A DNA stretch of 64,000 nucleotides from Fagopyrum homotropicum (GCA_033239125.1 BSWB01000008.1:16770001-16834000); one strand, 5' to 3'. Positions 10,679 through 22,092 are shown, numbered from the stretch's first letter. The notes: a model not told the origin generated them from the sequence alone. Translations and numbers: made by a program.

Positions 10679-12035
10679 AAATACCCCATACTTGTCCCTT
10701 GCTTGTTCTCAAGCAAGTTCCAAATCTTAGATACAAGATAGAATGGATTATAAGTCATAAAGATTAATGAAAAGTATTTCAAAACATTTTTGGTGGTGTG
10801 CTTCGCTCATAGATCACTCTAAGAGAATGCTTCATGGTATTTAAAATCAAAGTATGATCAAAACATTTTATAAATATAAGAAAGTTGTTCATCTTTGCAT
10901 AAAATCATAGAATGCATAATAAATCATAATTATCGAAATTAATCATGTATAATCCAGTTTAAACCATCAAGTCAATCAACAAGCTCGAGGTCTCAAGGTC
11001 TTTTCAAAAGAAGGTCAAGAAACGTGTGAGGGTGGGATGTATATAGGGAATGTGGTGCTAGAATCCGGGAAAAGGGATCTTTACTTCACTTACTTTTGAA
11101 CTTCAACATCTTCCACCAATAAGCTTTGCTTATTTTACTTTTTTTACTTTACTTTTTGGGATGCATGGACAGAGGTGCACAATAACCGAAGCCAAGGAAA
11201 TCAACAATCATCAATTTCTCGAGATGCCTCAAACCCTTAATGCACATACCATGACCCGTTAGGAATATCGCTCAATCCGACTTTGGCAAGACAAAAACAC
11301 TCGGCTATGTGAATGGTGCCGAGTTACTCATCATCATGATTGACTTCCCCAAACCTATTTGTTTCTTTCTAACTTTTAGCCAACATCTCAACTTTTCTTT
11401 CACTTGCTTTTCATTTGCTTGCTTCCAAATTCCCGGATAGGTAAAGGAAGGCAAATATGTATATGAGGGGCTAAGCATGATCAAGAAGAAGAAGAGAAGA
11501 GAATGAATTGCCTTAATCATCCCAGGAAGAAAGTGATAGAACTCATCATGTGGTGTCAACCTTCAAATTCAACATAATTTGGATAAAGACAAAGTATTAA
11601 ACATGCCAAAATTTCAAACAAAGCATTTAGCAACTTAAACATATCATAAAACCTTTCAAACATATAAAGATTTCGAAGCCAGTCAGTAAACAAAATCATC
11701 ACTGAGGTTATATCCAGATAAGAAGCACAAAAATCGTTTCGAAAACTGTCTCAGTTAAGCCACCTCGGTCGAGATGTTCTAAGTCAACCGAGGTACTGTA
11801 CCTCGATTGGTCAGAATCACTTCGGTCGAGGTCAAAAAAAAAAATTTCAAACCAGTTTTTGACGTTTTTCTCAATCAATTAACCTTATGCATGCATGTAA
11901 TCTCAGATAAGCACATAGAGCATAAGAAAATCATAAATATCCAACTAGAGTCATACAAGCATACACATAATGTCAAGTAAATACATCCGCATACCCCATA
12001 CTTGGGACACATTGTCCCAATGGGTCAAAATAAGT
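10679..12035 (-). other. A1 3' untranslated region and polypurine tract
   Basis: Non-coding DNA between the third ORF and the 3' LTR. The PPT-like minus-strand sequence AAGTATGGGGTAT (10693-10681) abuts the LTR, and the same block recurs at 11991-12003. A hairpin pair of the family motif lies near 11760-11800 (CACCTCGGTCGAGATG ... CAACCGAGGTA). Colinear with 19123-20520 in A2 and 37540-38950 in A3. Confidence 0.75.
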
Positions 12036-13313
12036 CTAAAAAAACAGAGTACTCACCGAACAATGTTGAGTTGCATAATAAATAAATAAAGAAATCCTGC
12101 AAGCTCTAATCCCAATCCGGCGCTGGTAGTGTTGGCTCTCCCGCATCTCTCTCATCTCTAGGGATAAGGCGGCGTAGGAATCTATCATCTGGTCCGTCAG
12201 ATCATCAATCCGGCGGTGAGTGGCTGGATCCCTCTGTCTACGTAGCCTACGTCTGGCAGGCCGTGTTGGTGCTGCAGTTGGCTCCTCCTCCGTCTCCTCA
12301 TCGTCTAGATCAACGACTAGTATGCTGGTACCAACTGTATTTGTACTTGTGTCCATGGCAGCACCGCCATCCTCATCCTCCTGCTCATCAGCCTCATCAT
12401 CCTCATCATGCTCCTGAGTTGCTGCCGCTGCATCTTTGGCGTCCTCCATAAGAGGAATCCATACGGTGTGCCAGTACTGCGAGTCGAACACTGTAAACTG
12501 AGATGACCATCTGATACCCTGAGGTGCAGTCTGCTCCCAGGGCATCGCCACAAACGGCGTAGTAAGTCCGCGAGGAACCAAGATCCTCCTAGTGATCATC
12601 TCCTGCAGTCCGAGCGGCTTGGCAGCCGCCACCATAGTACATGCACTCAAGTCAAGGTCCATGTAACTCGCAATGTGAGTCACTATACCTCCGCAGCAGA
12701 TATCTCCCTTTGCCTTTGCCTTTATCTTGTGCAGATCCTCCGCCAGCATCACTCCAAAATCCGGAACTCCTCCGGTCACCATACAGTATAGACTCAGCAG
12801 CTCCCCCTGTCTAATCTTCTGGGGCGTCTCAGTACGCGCCAGAAGAGTCTTGCTGAAGATCCGATGAGCAAGTCTAAAGGCCAGGTTGAAGATAATACGC
12901 TCCCTGGAATCTCCAGGTCTCCACCTGTCAGCATGCTCAACAACGTGAGTTATCTGTCCCCAAAACTCTCGACCCACGGCTCGAGAAGGAAAGTCAAAAA
13001 CTGTGGGGGCCGGGAAGCCGAAGATGTCCCTCCAATGGTCCATCGGAACTAAGTAGTTCCGGTTCATCAACCGGTACTTGATGGCGCGCTCAGTAGGCAA
13101 GTAAGTGACGGAACTAACAAACTCCAAGGTCGGCTCAAGGTAGGCTGGAGCTCTAATCTTAGTAAACTGCTCTAGCCCCACCATAGAAATCATCCGCCTC
13201 AAATCCTCATCCACATAGAGGCAATCAAAAGCAGAAATGTCCAAAAACCGTGGTGCAATCACTGGACGTGCCGCAATGCGGTCATAATCTACCTGGTGAC
13301 ACTCATGGATCAC
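12036..13313 (-). CDS. A1 third ORF, ATHILA ORF-1-like protein (425 aa)
   Basis: It occupies the env-like position downstream of pol in Athila elements. The protein resembles the ATHILA ORF-1 family, whose function is unknown; I see no signal peptide or convincing membrane segment. Key stretches are PRFLDISAFDCLYVDEDLRR, EPTLEFVSSVTYLPTERA, KYRLMNRNYLVP and HWRDIFGFPAP. An acidic region (roughly residues 295-345) and a basic, Arg-rich region with a predicted helix (PARRRLRRQRD, HRRIDDLTDQMIDSYAALSL) follow. The A3 copy (39120-40448) starts further upstream with MSSDRLL. Here the sixth codon of that N-terminus is TAG, so translation would have to begin at the internal ATG (13313). The C-terminus also differs after EMRESQHYQ. 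Confidence 0.75.
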   Translation of the reverse strand: MIHECHQVDYDRIAARPVIAPRFLDISAFDCLYVDEDLRRMISMVGLEQFTKIRAPAYLEPTLEFVSSVTYLPTERAIKYRLMNRNYLVPMDHWRDIFGFPAPTVFDFPSRAVGREFWGQITHVVEHADRWRPGDSRERIIFNLAFRLAHRIFSKTLLARTETPQKIRQGELLSLYCMVTGGVPDFGVMLAEDLHKIKAKAKGDICCGGIVTHIASYMDLDLSACTMVAAAKPLGLQEMITRRILVPRGLTTPFVAMPWEQTAPQGIRWSSQFTVFDSQYWHTVWIPLMEDAKDAAAATQEHDEDDEADEQEDEDGGAAMDTSTNTVGTSILVVDLDDEETEEEPTAAPTRPARRRLRRQRDPATHRRIDDLTDQMIDSYAALSLEMREMRESQHYQRRIGIRACRISLFIYYATQHCSVSTLFF

Positions 13314-14226
13314 CGGTATGGAGCGGCATGAAGAAGAAGGAGAAGGAGAGGATCTATCTCTCAGAACAAGCTACCTGTCAGAACTCATCTTTCTCTCTCA
13401 CTATCAGACCACCTCGGTTGCCCTGACAACTCTCAAGAACACCTCGGCTGAGGCACAGGTCGACTGGACCGAGGCAATGTGCTGTTCGATCGCAACTCTC
13501 AAAAAACCAGTTTTTTTTCCCCCGATATCACTACCAATGGTTCCTATGGGGTACTTAATCCTGTTTCAGCACAATGCAGGGGCAACCAAAGCCCAAATCG
13601 ATTGAAAACAGTGAAGAAGGGAGAGTTAGGGTTTTTTTCCGAATTACCCCAGATTTGGTCGATTTGGAGCATTTTTGTTGCAGATTGTTGCTTGCAAACC
13701 GATCCTCTACCCTTTCCTTGCAGTTTGGAAGCGAGAATCGTCGAAAACGGGCAAAAATCAGAGAACGAAGTGAGTTGGGTCGCCGCGGTCGAGAAGGTGA
13801 GAGAGGGAGGAGAGAGAAATCTCAGCCCCCTTTTATACCCTTTTCTGGAACTTCTGTCACCTCGGTCGAGATGGTCTCGACTGGACCGAGGTGGTACGGA
13901 CCGAGGTGGATCTTCAGTAACCCTAGTCGCCTCGGTTGCTCAAGAATCATCTCAGTCGAGGTGCTGTGACAGCAACCGAGATGTGTCTCAGTCAAACTCC
14001 GTCTTCTCAAATTCTCGAACTTCTGTCCTTCCAGTGTTGCTCCTGGGTTGTATTCCTTCCTTACATGTCACATGTTGTCTGTCCAGGACGCCAAAAACAA
14101 AGCAAAGCAAAGCAAAAGCAAACTATCTAAAGCTATACTAGAAAAAAAGGGAAAAGAAAGCAATACCTTGGGTTGCCTCCCAAGAAGCGCTTGATTTAAG
14201 GTCGCTAGCTGGACCGTACGGTGTCC
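13314..14226 (-). other. A1 spacer between integrase and third ORF
   Basis: Non-coding region likely to be the leader of the third ORF. It holds the hairpin CTTGGG-TTGCCT-CCCAAG (14167-14184), conserved at the same place in A2 and A3. It also holds a dense cluster of family motifs (13409-13470 and 13858-13990, for example CACCTCGGTCGAGATGGTC followed by GACTGGACCGAGGTGG). Plus-strand ORFs of 220 and 131 codons here run through these motifs and have no recognisable domain. Confidence 0.65.
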
Positions 14227-16338
14227 CTAAACAAGGTAGAGCGGTGCAACTTCCTCAACCGGGACTTCCGGTTTGTATTTCTTAAGTCTATGACCATTGA
14301 CCTTGAAGCTTCCACTCGTTTCTCCCCAAATCTCAACTGCACCATAAGGGAAAACATGTTTCACAACATAAGGTCTGGTTCATCTAGATTTCAACTTACC
14401 CGGAAAGAGGCGGAGGCGGGAGTTGAAGAGTAGAACTAAGTCTCCTTCTTTAAGCTCCTTAGGAAGGATACGCTTGTCATGCCATTTCTTCGTCCTTTCT
14501 TTGTAGATCTTGGCATTCTCATAAGCGTTCAAACGCAGCTCCTCCAGCTCGTTGATGTCCAATAGCCGCTTTTCACCAGCGTCTTTGATGTCGAAGTTCA
14601 ACCATTTGATCGCCCAATATGCTTTATGTTCCAGCTAAACGGGTAAATGACAAGACTTCTCATATACCAAATTATAAGGGGTGGTACCAATGGGAGTCTT
14701 GAATGCGGTCTTGTAAGCCCAAAGAGCGTCATCTAACTTCATGGCCCAGTCCTTCCTTGTCCGAGAGACGGTCTTCTCCAAGATTGCTTTGATTTCTCTA
14801 TTTGAGATCTCAACCTGTCCACTAGTTTGAGGGTGATAAGGGGTTGCTACCTTGTGGGTTGTCCCATACTTCGATAGAAGTGTTTTGAACTTCCGGTTGA
14901 TGAAATGTGTCCCTCCATCGCTGATGATGATGCGTGGAGTCCCAAAACGTGGGAAGATAGTCCTGTTAAAGAATTTCACGACCACCATGGCGTCGTTAGT
15001 GGGAGAGGCAATTGCTTCAACCCATCTAGAGACGTAGTTGACAGCTAGAAGGATGTAGAGGTTTCCTCCGGATGATGGGAAAGGTCCCATGAAATCAACT
15101 CCCCATACATCAAAGATCTCAACCTCCTGTATGTTATTGAGTGGCATCTTGTTCCTTCTGGATAAATTCCCTGTTCTTTGGCATGCATCACAAGAGACAA
15201 CAAACGTTTGCACATCCTTAAATAGTGTAGGCCAAAAGAAACCGGAACGTAATACCTTGGCGCATGTTTTGTGAGCGCTAGCATGCCCTCCACAAGGAAG
15301 CAAGTGACAATGCCGTATGACACTAGTAACTTCATCTTCCGGGATGCATCTTCGAAGCATCCCATCCGGACCTCTTTTAAATAGTAGAGGTTCATCCCAA
15401 TAGTAATGGCGTACGTCTTTAAAGAATTTCTTCCTTTGAGCGTACGTCAATCCGGGCGGTATTTCCTGGCAAACAAGATAATTAACTATGTCAGCATACC
15501 AAGGCCCTTTATTATCAGAAGTGTGGTGGAGAAAGTGTTCCACCAACTGAGGATGAATGTCAGAAAAGGGAGTAAGAAGTTTGTTATTCTGAGTTGACAT
15601 CATCTCGCTTTCGACCTCGGTCGAGGTCCAGAGAGGATGACCGAGATATTCTTCAGTCAAGAACACCTCGCTTGGTCCAGAGAGTGCCTCAGTCGAGGTA
15701 CTGCAACTGGGACCAAAACTGGAGATCTTCTTCTCCTGGATTAATTGTTCAATTTTAGCTCCTGGATCTTCTTCCAACGCCTTTAAACTCAGTATATCTG
15801 CATCACAAGAAGCATATATACCTTCCTCCATTAAGCTAAAACTAATAACTTTTTCAATTGGATCTTTAATAAGGATAGAGCTCACCAATTCTCTTGATTC
15901 TTCTTCATCATAGATGTTGAAGATATCATCTCCTAGCTGCTCTCCCTTCATTTCCGCAAGCAATGCAAATTCCACTTCATCTACGCCAATGTTAAATTTT
16001 AACTTGGCGTTCTTACAATCCACATTGCAACCCGAAGTTGCTAGAAATGGTCTCCCGAAAATGATAGGAACGGGATAATCTGCAGGAATGTCAAGCACAA
16101 CAAAGTCTATAGGTAAATAGAAGTACCTAACTTAACCGGAACGTCTTCCAAAATGCCCACGGGATGGGTAATGGAGCGATCCGCCATGTACAACCGTATC
16201 TTCACCGGCTTGGGCTCTCCAAGTCCGATCTTCACACATAGCTCCAGCGGGATGAACTCACGCTGGCTCCTAGATCACACAATGCTTCACAAGTGACATC
16301 CCCAACTTGAATGGGAATGCAAAATGAGCCGGGATCTC
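14227..16338 (-). pseudogene. pol: A1 pol: protease fused to integrase, RT-RNase H deleted
   Basis: Open from 16098 to 14635 (487 codons). It starts in the protease C-terminal part (DYPVPIIFGRPFLATSGCNV), passes the linker (KALEEDPGAKIEQLIQEKK, TSTEVESE), then goes straight into the RNase H/integrase junction (GPWYADIVNYLVCQ). Integrase has the HHCC finger (HCHLLPCGGHAS, CDACQRTGNLSRRN) and the DDE core (VWGVDFMGPF, IISDGGTHF, GQVEISNREIKAILE). After SCHLPV a TAG replaces the usual Glu codon. The frame continues (NFDIKDAGEKRLLDINELEE, LLFNSRLRLFPGKLKSR), meets TGA for Trp, and runs on to TAG at 14229-14227. Upstream, 16338-16099 carries the protease active site CDLGAS with one-base deletions. 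The whole RT and RNase H are gone, yet the frame across the deletion is open. Confidence 0.85.
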
Positions 16339-17384
16339 TCAATTTGGGTGGATCTTCTCCTTCATGATTTGAATAAGCTCCGAGGATTTAGATGTCATCC
16401 TTACTTCACCAAAGTCTTCCAACTTCCTCTTTCTTGATAGAATCTCTTTTAAGAACTTCTCATATGTGGGCATCCCTAGAATAGCATCAAGGAAAGGGAT
16501 ATTAATATGTAGTTTATTTATCAAGTCAAGGAACTTACCAAAATGCTTGTCTAGATGTGCTCTGGCCCTTGACTGGGGGAATGGAAGTGGTGGTTTATAT
16601 ACAGGAGGTGGAACATAAACTTCAGTTTTGTCCGACGCTCTCTGTGGCTCAACCTCGGTTGGAACCTCGGCCGAAGTGTTCTTCGACTGTGCCTGGACCG
16701 AGGTGTTCTTCGTCTGTACTGGCATTGACCGAGGCACTGGATCTGCAGTCTTCAGTCCACTTCTCGTCGTTATTGCCATGATCTGTCCCTTGGGGTTGCT
16801 TTCCGTCCTTGCTGGAAGCTTCCCTAGATCTCTTGGCGCTTCATTCGCCTTGTTAAAGAATTGTTGTTCTAAGGCTTTTTGTGCCTTCGAAAATGAAGTC
16901 ATGGATGTCTCCATAGAGTTGAGCTTGATCAAGATGGCCTCCAGCACCGCATCTTTCTTTTCCGGCTGGAACGAACTTGATCCTTGCTCCTGGCTCTTCA
17001 ATGGAGTAGAAGAAGAAGAAGAAGAAGAAGAAGAAGAAGAAGAAGAAGAGAGGAAAGGATTAGAGGAGTCATTCGAATTTGAGTTAGAGTAAGGGTTACC
17101 CGAATTTTGATTGTTTGTCCTCCAATTGTTGCTGTTGGATCCTCTATTGTTGTTGTAGTTGTTGTTCCGGGAACCGTTGTTGTTGTTCCGATAACTATTG
17201 TTGTTCCTTGATCCTTGATCTTCTTTCTTGGTTTGAGCAACCAAAAGTTCCTTCAATTGTTGCACAACATTCTTCAAAGAGGTGAGTTGATCATTGTTTG
17301 GTGGAGCTTCTTGAAAGTTAACTCTTTTAACTCCACCTTCAGCTCCTTGGTGGGAGTATTTCTCCATGTGCAAAGCTTGCTTCT
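16339..17384 (-). pseudogene. gag: A1 gag, C-terminal part
   Basis: Continues the gag begun at 24781, interrupted here by A2 (duplication CTTCT). Content: QALHMEKYSHQGAEGGVKRV, an Asn-rich tract (NNNSYRNNNNG), a poly-Ser run from a GAA/TTC microsatellite near 17007-17050, and the segment MAITTRSGLKTADPVPRSMP. The family motif is translated as TSAEVPTEVEPQ. It ends with the pre-protease segment (FLKEILSRKRKLEDFGEVRM). A frameshift at about 16345 ends it in KEKIHPN instead of continuing KLKDPGSFCIPI into protease. The apparent start at 17409 lies inside the A2 LTR and is not real. Confidence 0.85.
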
Positions 17385-19122
17385 TGTTCGCTCCAAACGG
17401 TGTGTGCAAGCTTTAAATTTATAACCCTAGACTTAAGCTTAAAACAAGGATGCGAACCCGCAGTGTACGGGTCAATCGTAGTAAAAGCAAAAAAATTCCA
17501 AGGGTCGATCACAGGGACTCGGTGAAACAAAGTCAACACGGTATGCTAATGTCAATACTAACCACAAGAGCGATTAACACAATCAAAGATGAATAAGGAG
17601 TCAATAAAGCAAACATGCAATTCTAGGGATTAAAGCATCTAGTTGTGGTTCCAACTCAAGATCTATAGATAAGCGGACAAAGCTGAGATTTTTGCGTGGG
17701 GAAGGTGTTACTAAAGTGGAGTAGATCACCGGGTAAGTCTCACTACACACTAATCCTGAACCGTAACTCCTATCACCGGGTAAGTCTCAAGGAATCAAGA
17801 TAAAGAACTATAACCTCAAACTAACACACCATCTAAGGGAATAGAATCAACCTTTACCGGGTAAGTCTCAGGCTAACTCACAAAGATGGGATGGAAGCAC
17901 ACTCAAACCCCAATAAAGGATAAACCTTTATTACCTACACTTATGATCGTTGGTACACAAACTAAGGAATTACCGGGTAAGTCTCATCCTAAGCTTGCTT
18001 TGAACCAGGAAGGTGTAATAAGAATAGGATTTGGCAAACTCTAACACTTAACTCTCAGTTTAGGATCAGATAAGTCACCTCGGTCAACCGAATTCCACCC
18101 CGGCCGAGATGTTCATCAACCGAACGAGATGCTTAGGGTTAAGGTTAAAGACTCGAACTTTCAGGATCATACTGGAATCTAAGATTATTCTATCATTGTT
18201 TTTCCCACAACCTTCAGCCAATCACCCTAGAATCACACAAGGAAATTAGCCACTCATCATCATAATGAAAGTATTAAATATAAGGGAAGAAGGTGAATAT
18301 TTGAACAAAGAAGAATTTAATGAAAAGACTTCAATATCTGAATCAAATATCACAACAAAGCGTTCTTTGGATAATAATCCAACAAGACAAGACAACAATT
18401 GAGGGAATTGAAGACAATCTTACAAAACCCTTCAATAAAGCTATAAAAGCTATGAACTTCAATCTTCCTTCAACCTTCAAAAAGGTTCTTCAACTCTCCC
18501 AACTTGGAGTAGGCTGCTGCTGCGTGATTTCCGATTGTAGGCGGGATCTAAGCCTGATCGGATTTGTGGAAAATCCAACCCTTTTTATAGGAAAATAACC
18601 CTCCAAAGATAATAAATCTTAGAAAGATATTCTCCCATAAATATAGGTAAAATATATGATTCTGCATATCTCCTTTCTTCCAGGAGCCAAGCCCAAAAAT
18701 ATAAGATCACTTTCCAAATTTAAAAGATCTCATCCAAGAATAAAATATTCTCGCCGCGTCCTAGGTGTTCGCCTCGGTCGAGTCGGCGTCTCTGGATCAC
18801 CTCGGTCGAGGTAAACCTGTGATCAACCGAGGTGACTCACAACTGAATGTGAAATCTCTCAAAACTGGTCCAAAGTAAACCTTTAATCCATGGCTATGCT
18901 TCCTGGATGTAGCTCCAAATGACTAATGACTCCTTTTGCTCCTTTTTGATGCAAAACGTACCATATTACCTGCAATTACAACGAAACTAGGTGTAGACCT
19001 CGATTCTCGCAAAGGTAGATGAAATGGTAGCAAAATCACATAATGTACATACAGACATGCAGATTATTGAAGATAAAACGTCCAAACAAACCCCAAAATA
19101 TAGACTATAATTCATGCTATCA
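17385..19122 (-). repeat. A2 3' LTR (1738 bp)
   Basis: TG...CA ends (TGTTCGCTCC, ATGCTATCA). It has four copies of ACCGGGTAAGTCTCA (17728, 17776, 17855 and 17971, approximately) and the hairpin CACCTCGGTCGAGGTA ... CAACCGAGGTGA near 18797-18836. Nearly identical to 22093-23831. Confidence 0.92.
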
Positions 19123-20891
19123 AAATACCCCATACTTAGCCCTTGCTTGTCCCCAAGCAAGTTCCGCATATAGAAGACAAGATAGAATGGATTATAAGTC
19201 AATAAAATCAATGAAAAAGTCTTTCAAAAACATTTTATGGTGTGCAACTATCATAGATCACTCTAAGAGAATACTTCCTGGAAATTAAAAACTCAATATG
19301 CTCAAAACATTTTATAAATATAGGAAAGTTGTTCATCTTTGCATAAAATCATAGGATGCATAATAATTCATTAATTATCAAAATTAATCATGTATAATCC
19401 AGTTTAAACCGCTAAGTCAATCAACAAGCTCAAGGTCTCAAGGGCTTCCCAAAAGAAAAGGTCAAGAAACGTGTAGGGTAGGGATGTATGTAAGGTAATG
19501 TGGTGCTAGAATCCGGGAAAAGGATAAACTTCACTTTCACTTTGACTTGCAACATCTTCCACCAATAAGCTTTGCTTATTTCACACTTTTTCCTTTTTTA
19601 CTTTACTTTTTGGGATGCATGGACAGAGGTGCACAATAACCGAAGCCTAGGAAATCTGCAATCATCAATTTCTCGAGATGCATCAAACCCTTGATGCACA
19701 TACCATGACCCGTTAGGAATATCGCTCAATCCGACTTTGGCAAGACACAAACACCCGGCTATGTGAATGGTGCCGAGTTACTCATCTTCATGATCGACTT
19801 CCCCAAACCTATAATTGCTTTCTAACACTTCCACTTCCAGCTCACTTCTCAACTTTAACTTGCTTTCACCACTTCGCTTGCTTCCAAATTCCCGGATAGG
19901 TAAAGGGAGGCAAAATGTATATGAGGGGCTAAGCATGATCAAGAAGAAGAAGAAGAGAGAAGAGAATGAATTGCCTTGGTCTTTCCAAGAAGAAAGTGAG
20001 AGAACTTAACCTGCGGTGTCAACCTTCAAATTCAACATAATTTGGATAAAAACAAAGTATTAAACATGCTAATAATTTTCAAACAAAGCATTTAGCAACT
20101 TAAACATATTATAAAACCTTTCAAACACATAAAGAATTTAAATCCAGTAAGTAAACAAAATCTTCACTGAGATCATATCCAGATAAGTAGCACAAAATCG
20201 TTTTCGAAAACTCTCAGTTAACACACCTCGGTCGAGGTGTTCTCAGATCAACCGAGGTGGATCACCTCGTTCGGCTAGAACTGTCCCGGTCGAGGTCAAA
20301 AAAAATTTTTTTTTTTTTTTTTTAAACCAGTTTTCTTTCAGTTTTGACGTTTTTTCTCAATCAAATAACCTGTAGGTATGCATGTAATATCAGATAATCA
20401 TATAAAGGCAAATGAAGCATGAATACGAAAATATCCGATAAATAAGATACATCAAAGGTATCAAATACATCAAAGGTAGTCATATGAGTGCAAACACCCC
20501 ATACTTGGGACACACTGTCCCAGTGGGTTAAAATAAGTCTAAGGACAAGATACTCACCGAACATAGCTAAACTGCATGAAGAAGTAAGAAACAGCTCCCA
20601 GATAAGACCATCTCGGTTGGCGAAGTACATCTCGGTCGAGGTGTTCTGACAGTACCCGAGATGTATCTCAGTAAAGCTCGTTTCCTCAACTTCCCGAAAT
20701 TTCGTTCTTCCAGTGTAGCCCCTGAACTGTGATCCTTCCTTTTGGAATACCTGGTTGTTGTCTAGAGGAAACAAAAACAAAGCAACTATCTAAACTAAAC
20801 TAGATAAGGGAGAAGAAAGCAATACCTTGGGTTGCCTCCCAAGAAGCGCTTGGTTTAAGGTCGCTAGCTGGACCATACGGCATGGGATTAC
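19123..20891 (-). other. A2 3' region: PPT, UTR and relict third-ORF position
   Basis: PPT block ATACCCCATACTT (plus strand) at 19125-19137 and again as ACCCCATACTTGGGA at 20496-20510. A motif hairpin lies at 20224-20262, next to a poly-T tract (20301-20322). The third ORF seen in A1 and A3 is missing: only about 80 bp resembling its flanks remains near 20540-20660. The conserved hairpin CTTGGG-TTGCCT-CCCAAG is at 20826-20843. The ORF at 20361-20780 has no domain and crosses these motifs, so I do not call it a gene. Confidence 0.7.
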
Positions 20892-21968
20892 TCAATGCAC
20901 TTCGAATGTCGTGGAGTGCTCATCACATCCGTAAAAATCTTCCAAGAAGGTTCCGGTTCCTAACTTCACCGGCAAATGGTAAGATCTCCCACGTACAAGC
21001 TTGTACGGTTTGATTCTCACCGGAATTCGTCTAGACTTCCTACACTTCAATGGGACATTCCTCGTGTCCCATCCTTTCCTTGGTCGAGAAAACAGTTTCT
21101 CGAGAATTATAGCAGCTTCCCCATCTATATCTTGGGGATGGTACAGGGTCCTAAGCATGCGAGGGACCCCATACTTGAACAAATAACACTTCGTTGCCTT
21201 AGCGGTGAAGTGCTTGCCAACTCCACTCCTCATGATCCGAGGAGCTTCTTCTTCCAACAATTTCAAGGAAGACTTCATCTTGATCTTTGGAGGTTCTTTC
21301 GGAAGAGACCTCCAACTCTCCGGTGCTTTCCTGAAAAATTCAGAAACTTTAATAGGGATTTCGAATGGAGCAAGAGAACTTACCTTGTAAAGTTCTCCAA
21401 AGCTCGGATCAGGTTTCATGTTAGGTTGATAACCAACACATGAAATCTCTCTCAACTCAGTTGATCTTTCTTCCACCTTGGTCACAATCTCAGTAATTTG
21501 ACCAAGGTTCTTTGCATCTTCTGCTTCCAGTTTTGCAGATTCTTCCATCTCGGCCGAGATCTCTTCCACTTCGACCGAGGTCTCAACAGTCAAATCGAGA
21601 CCTTCCATATCCTCCTCTTCCTCAGAAGTTTCAGGAGAAATTTTGGGTTTGACTGGGGGGATGCTTGGAACGTGCAATACTTCCTTATGCTCCTCTTTCG
21701 GCTTAGCATAGGATAGGGTGCTTTCCTTGAGCTCCTCCACCTTCTTCATCAACTTCTCCAATCTTGATTCGAGAGAGTCTTCAAAAGGTTGCTCATAAAT
21801 GTTTTTAGGGACATTCTTCTCATCCCATATCGCAAGTTCACGCTGAATGACCTCTTCTCTTTCCCATTCATTGCTGAACCAATAGAAGGAGTACTTCTCC
21901 TCCAAGTATTCATAATGGTCCGCCCTAGCACTTTGCTTTGCTATCCAGGCTGGATCAAATGTAGTCAT
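20892..21968 (-). CDS. A2 unique ORF (358 aa), unknown protein with integrase-like tail
   Basis: I do not recognise the main body. It opens MTTFDPAWIAKQSARADHYE, then an aromatic, charged segment (YSFYWFSNEWEREEV). A coiled-coil-like region follows (LESRLEKLMKKVEELKE), then an acidic stretch (SEEEEDMEGLDL) and in-frame family-motif repeats (TVETSVEVEEISAEMEES). A basic C-terminal third follows. Its last part (KYGVPRMLRTLYHPQ, EAAIILEKLFSRPRKGWDTR, RSYHLPVKL) looks like a rewritten piece of the Athila integrase (compare KYGTTHKVATPYHPQ, EIKAILEKTVSRTRKDWAMK, KSCHLPV in A1). The HHCC finger and most of the DDE core are absent, so it cannot integrate DNA. It lies where gag-pol should be, follows the PBS leader by about 120 bp and is free of stops in a young element. 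It may be a packaging or accessory protein, or merely tolerated. Confidence 0.6.
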   Translation of the reverse strand: MTTFDPAWIAKQSARADHYEYLEEKYSFYWFSNEWEREEVIQRELAIWDEKNVPKNIYEQPFEDSLESRLEKLMKKVEELKESTLSYAKPKEEHKEVLHVPSIPPVKPKISPETSEEEEDMEGLDLTVETSVEVEEISAEMEESAKLEAEDAKNLGQITEIVTKVEERSTELREISCVGYQPNMKPDPSFGELYKVSSLAPFEIPIKVSEFFRKAPESWRSLPKEPPKIKMKSSLKLLEEEAPRIMRSGVGKHFTAKATKCYLFKYGVPRMLRTLYHPQDIDGEAAIILEKLFSRPRKGWDTRNVPLKCRKSRRIPVRIKPYKLVRGRSYHLPVKLGTGTFLEDFYGCDEHSTTFEVH

Positions 21969-22068
21969 CGGAAATCCTGAAAACTACAAAACTCATAGAA
22001 AGAGTGGTTAATAGCAACAGGAGCAAGTGCCCCAAAAGCAAACCGTAACCGGCTCGGTCTAGACCAAG

Positions 22069-22086
22069 TCCCCGGCAACGGCGCCA
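22069..22086 (-). promoter_or_regulatory. A2 primer binding site, Asp-tRNA type
   Basis: Minus strand TGGCGCCGTTGCCGGGGA, six bases from the LTR at 22093, identical to the sites of Z and A3. Its preservation supports A2 being a substrate for reverse transcription in trans. Confidence 0.88.
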
Positions 22087-22092
22087 AAAACT

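Noticed and set aside
13479..14141. 220-codon plus-strand ORF
   Set aside because: Antisense to the A1 spacer between pol and the third ORF, built from family-motif copies, with no recognisable domain and no matching ORF in A3.
17728..17990. CRISPR-like interpretation of the repeated 15-mers in Athila LTRs
   Set aside because: Plant nuclear LTR; spacing is irregular, repeats are too short and no cas genes are present.
20361..20780. 139-codon minus-strand ORF in A2
   Set aside because: Lies in the 3' UTR and relict third-ORF region; sequence dominated by motif copies, with no similarity to the A1/A3 third ORF protein.
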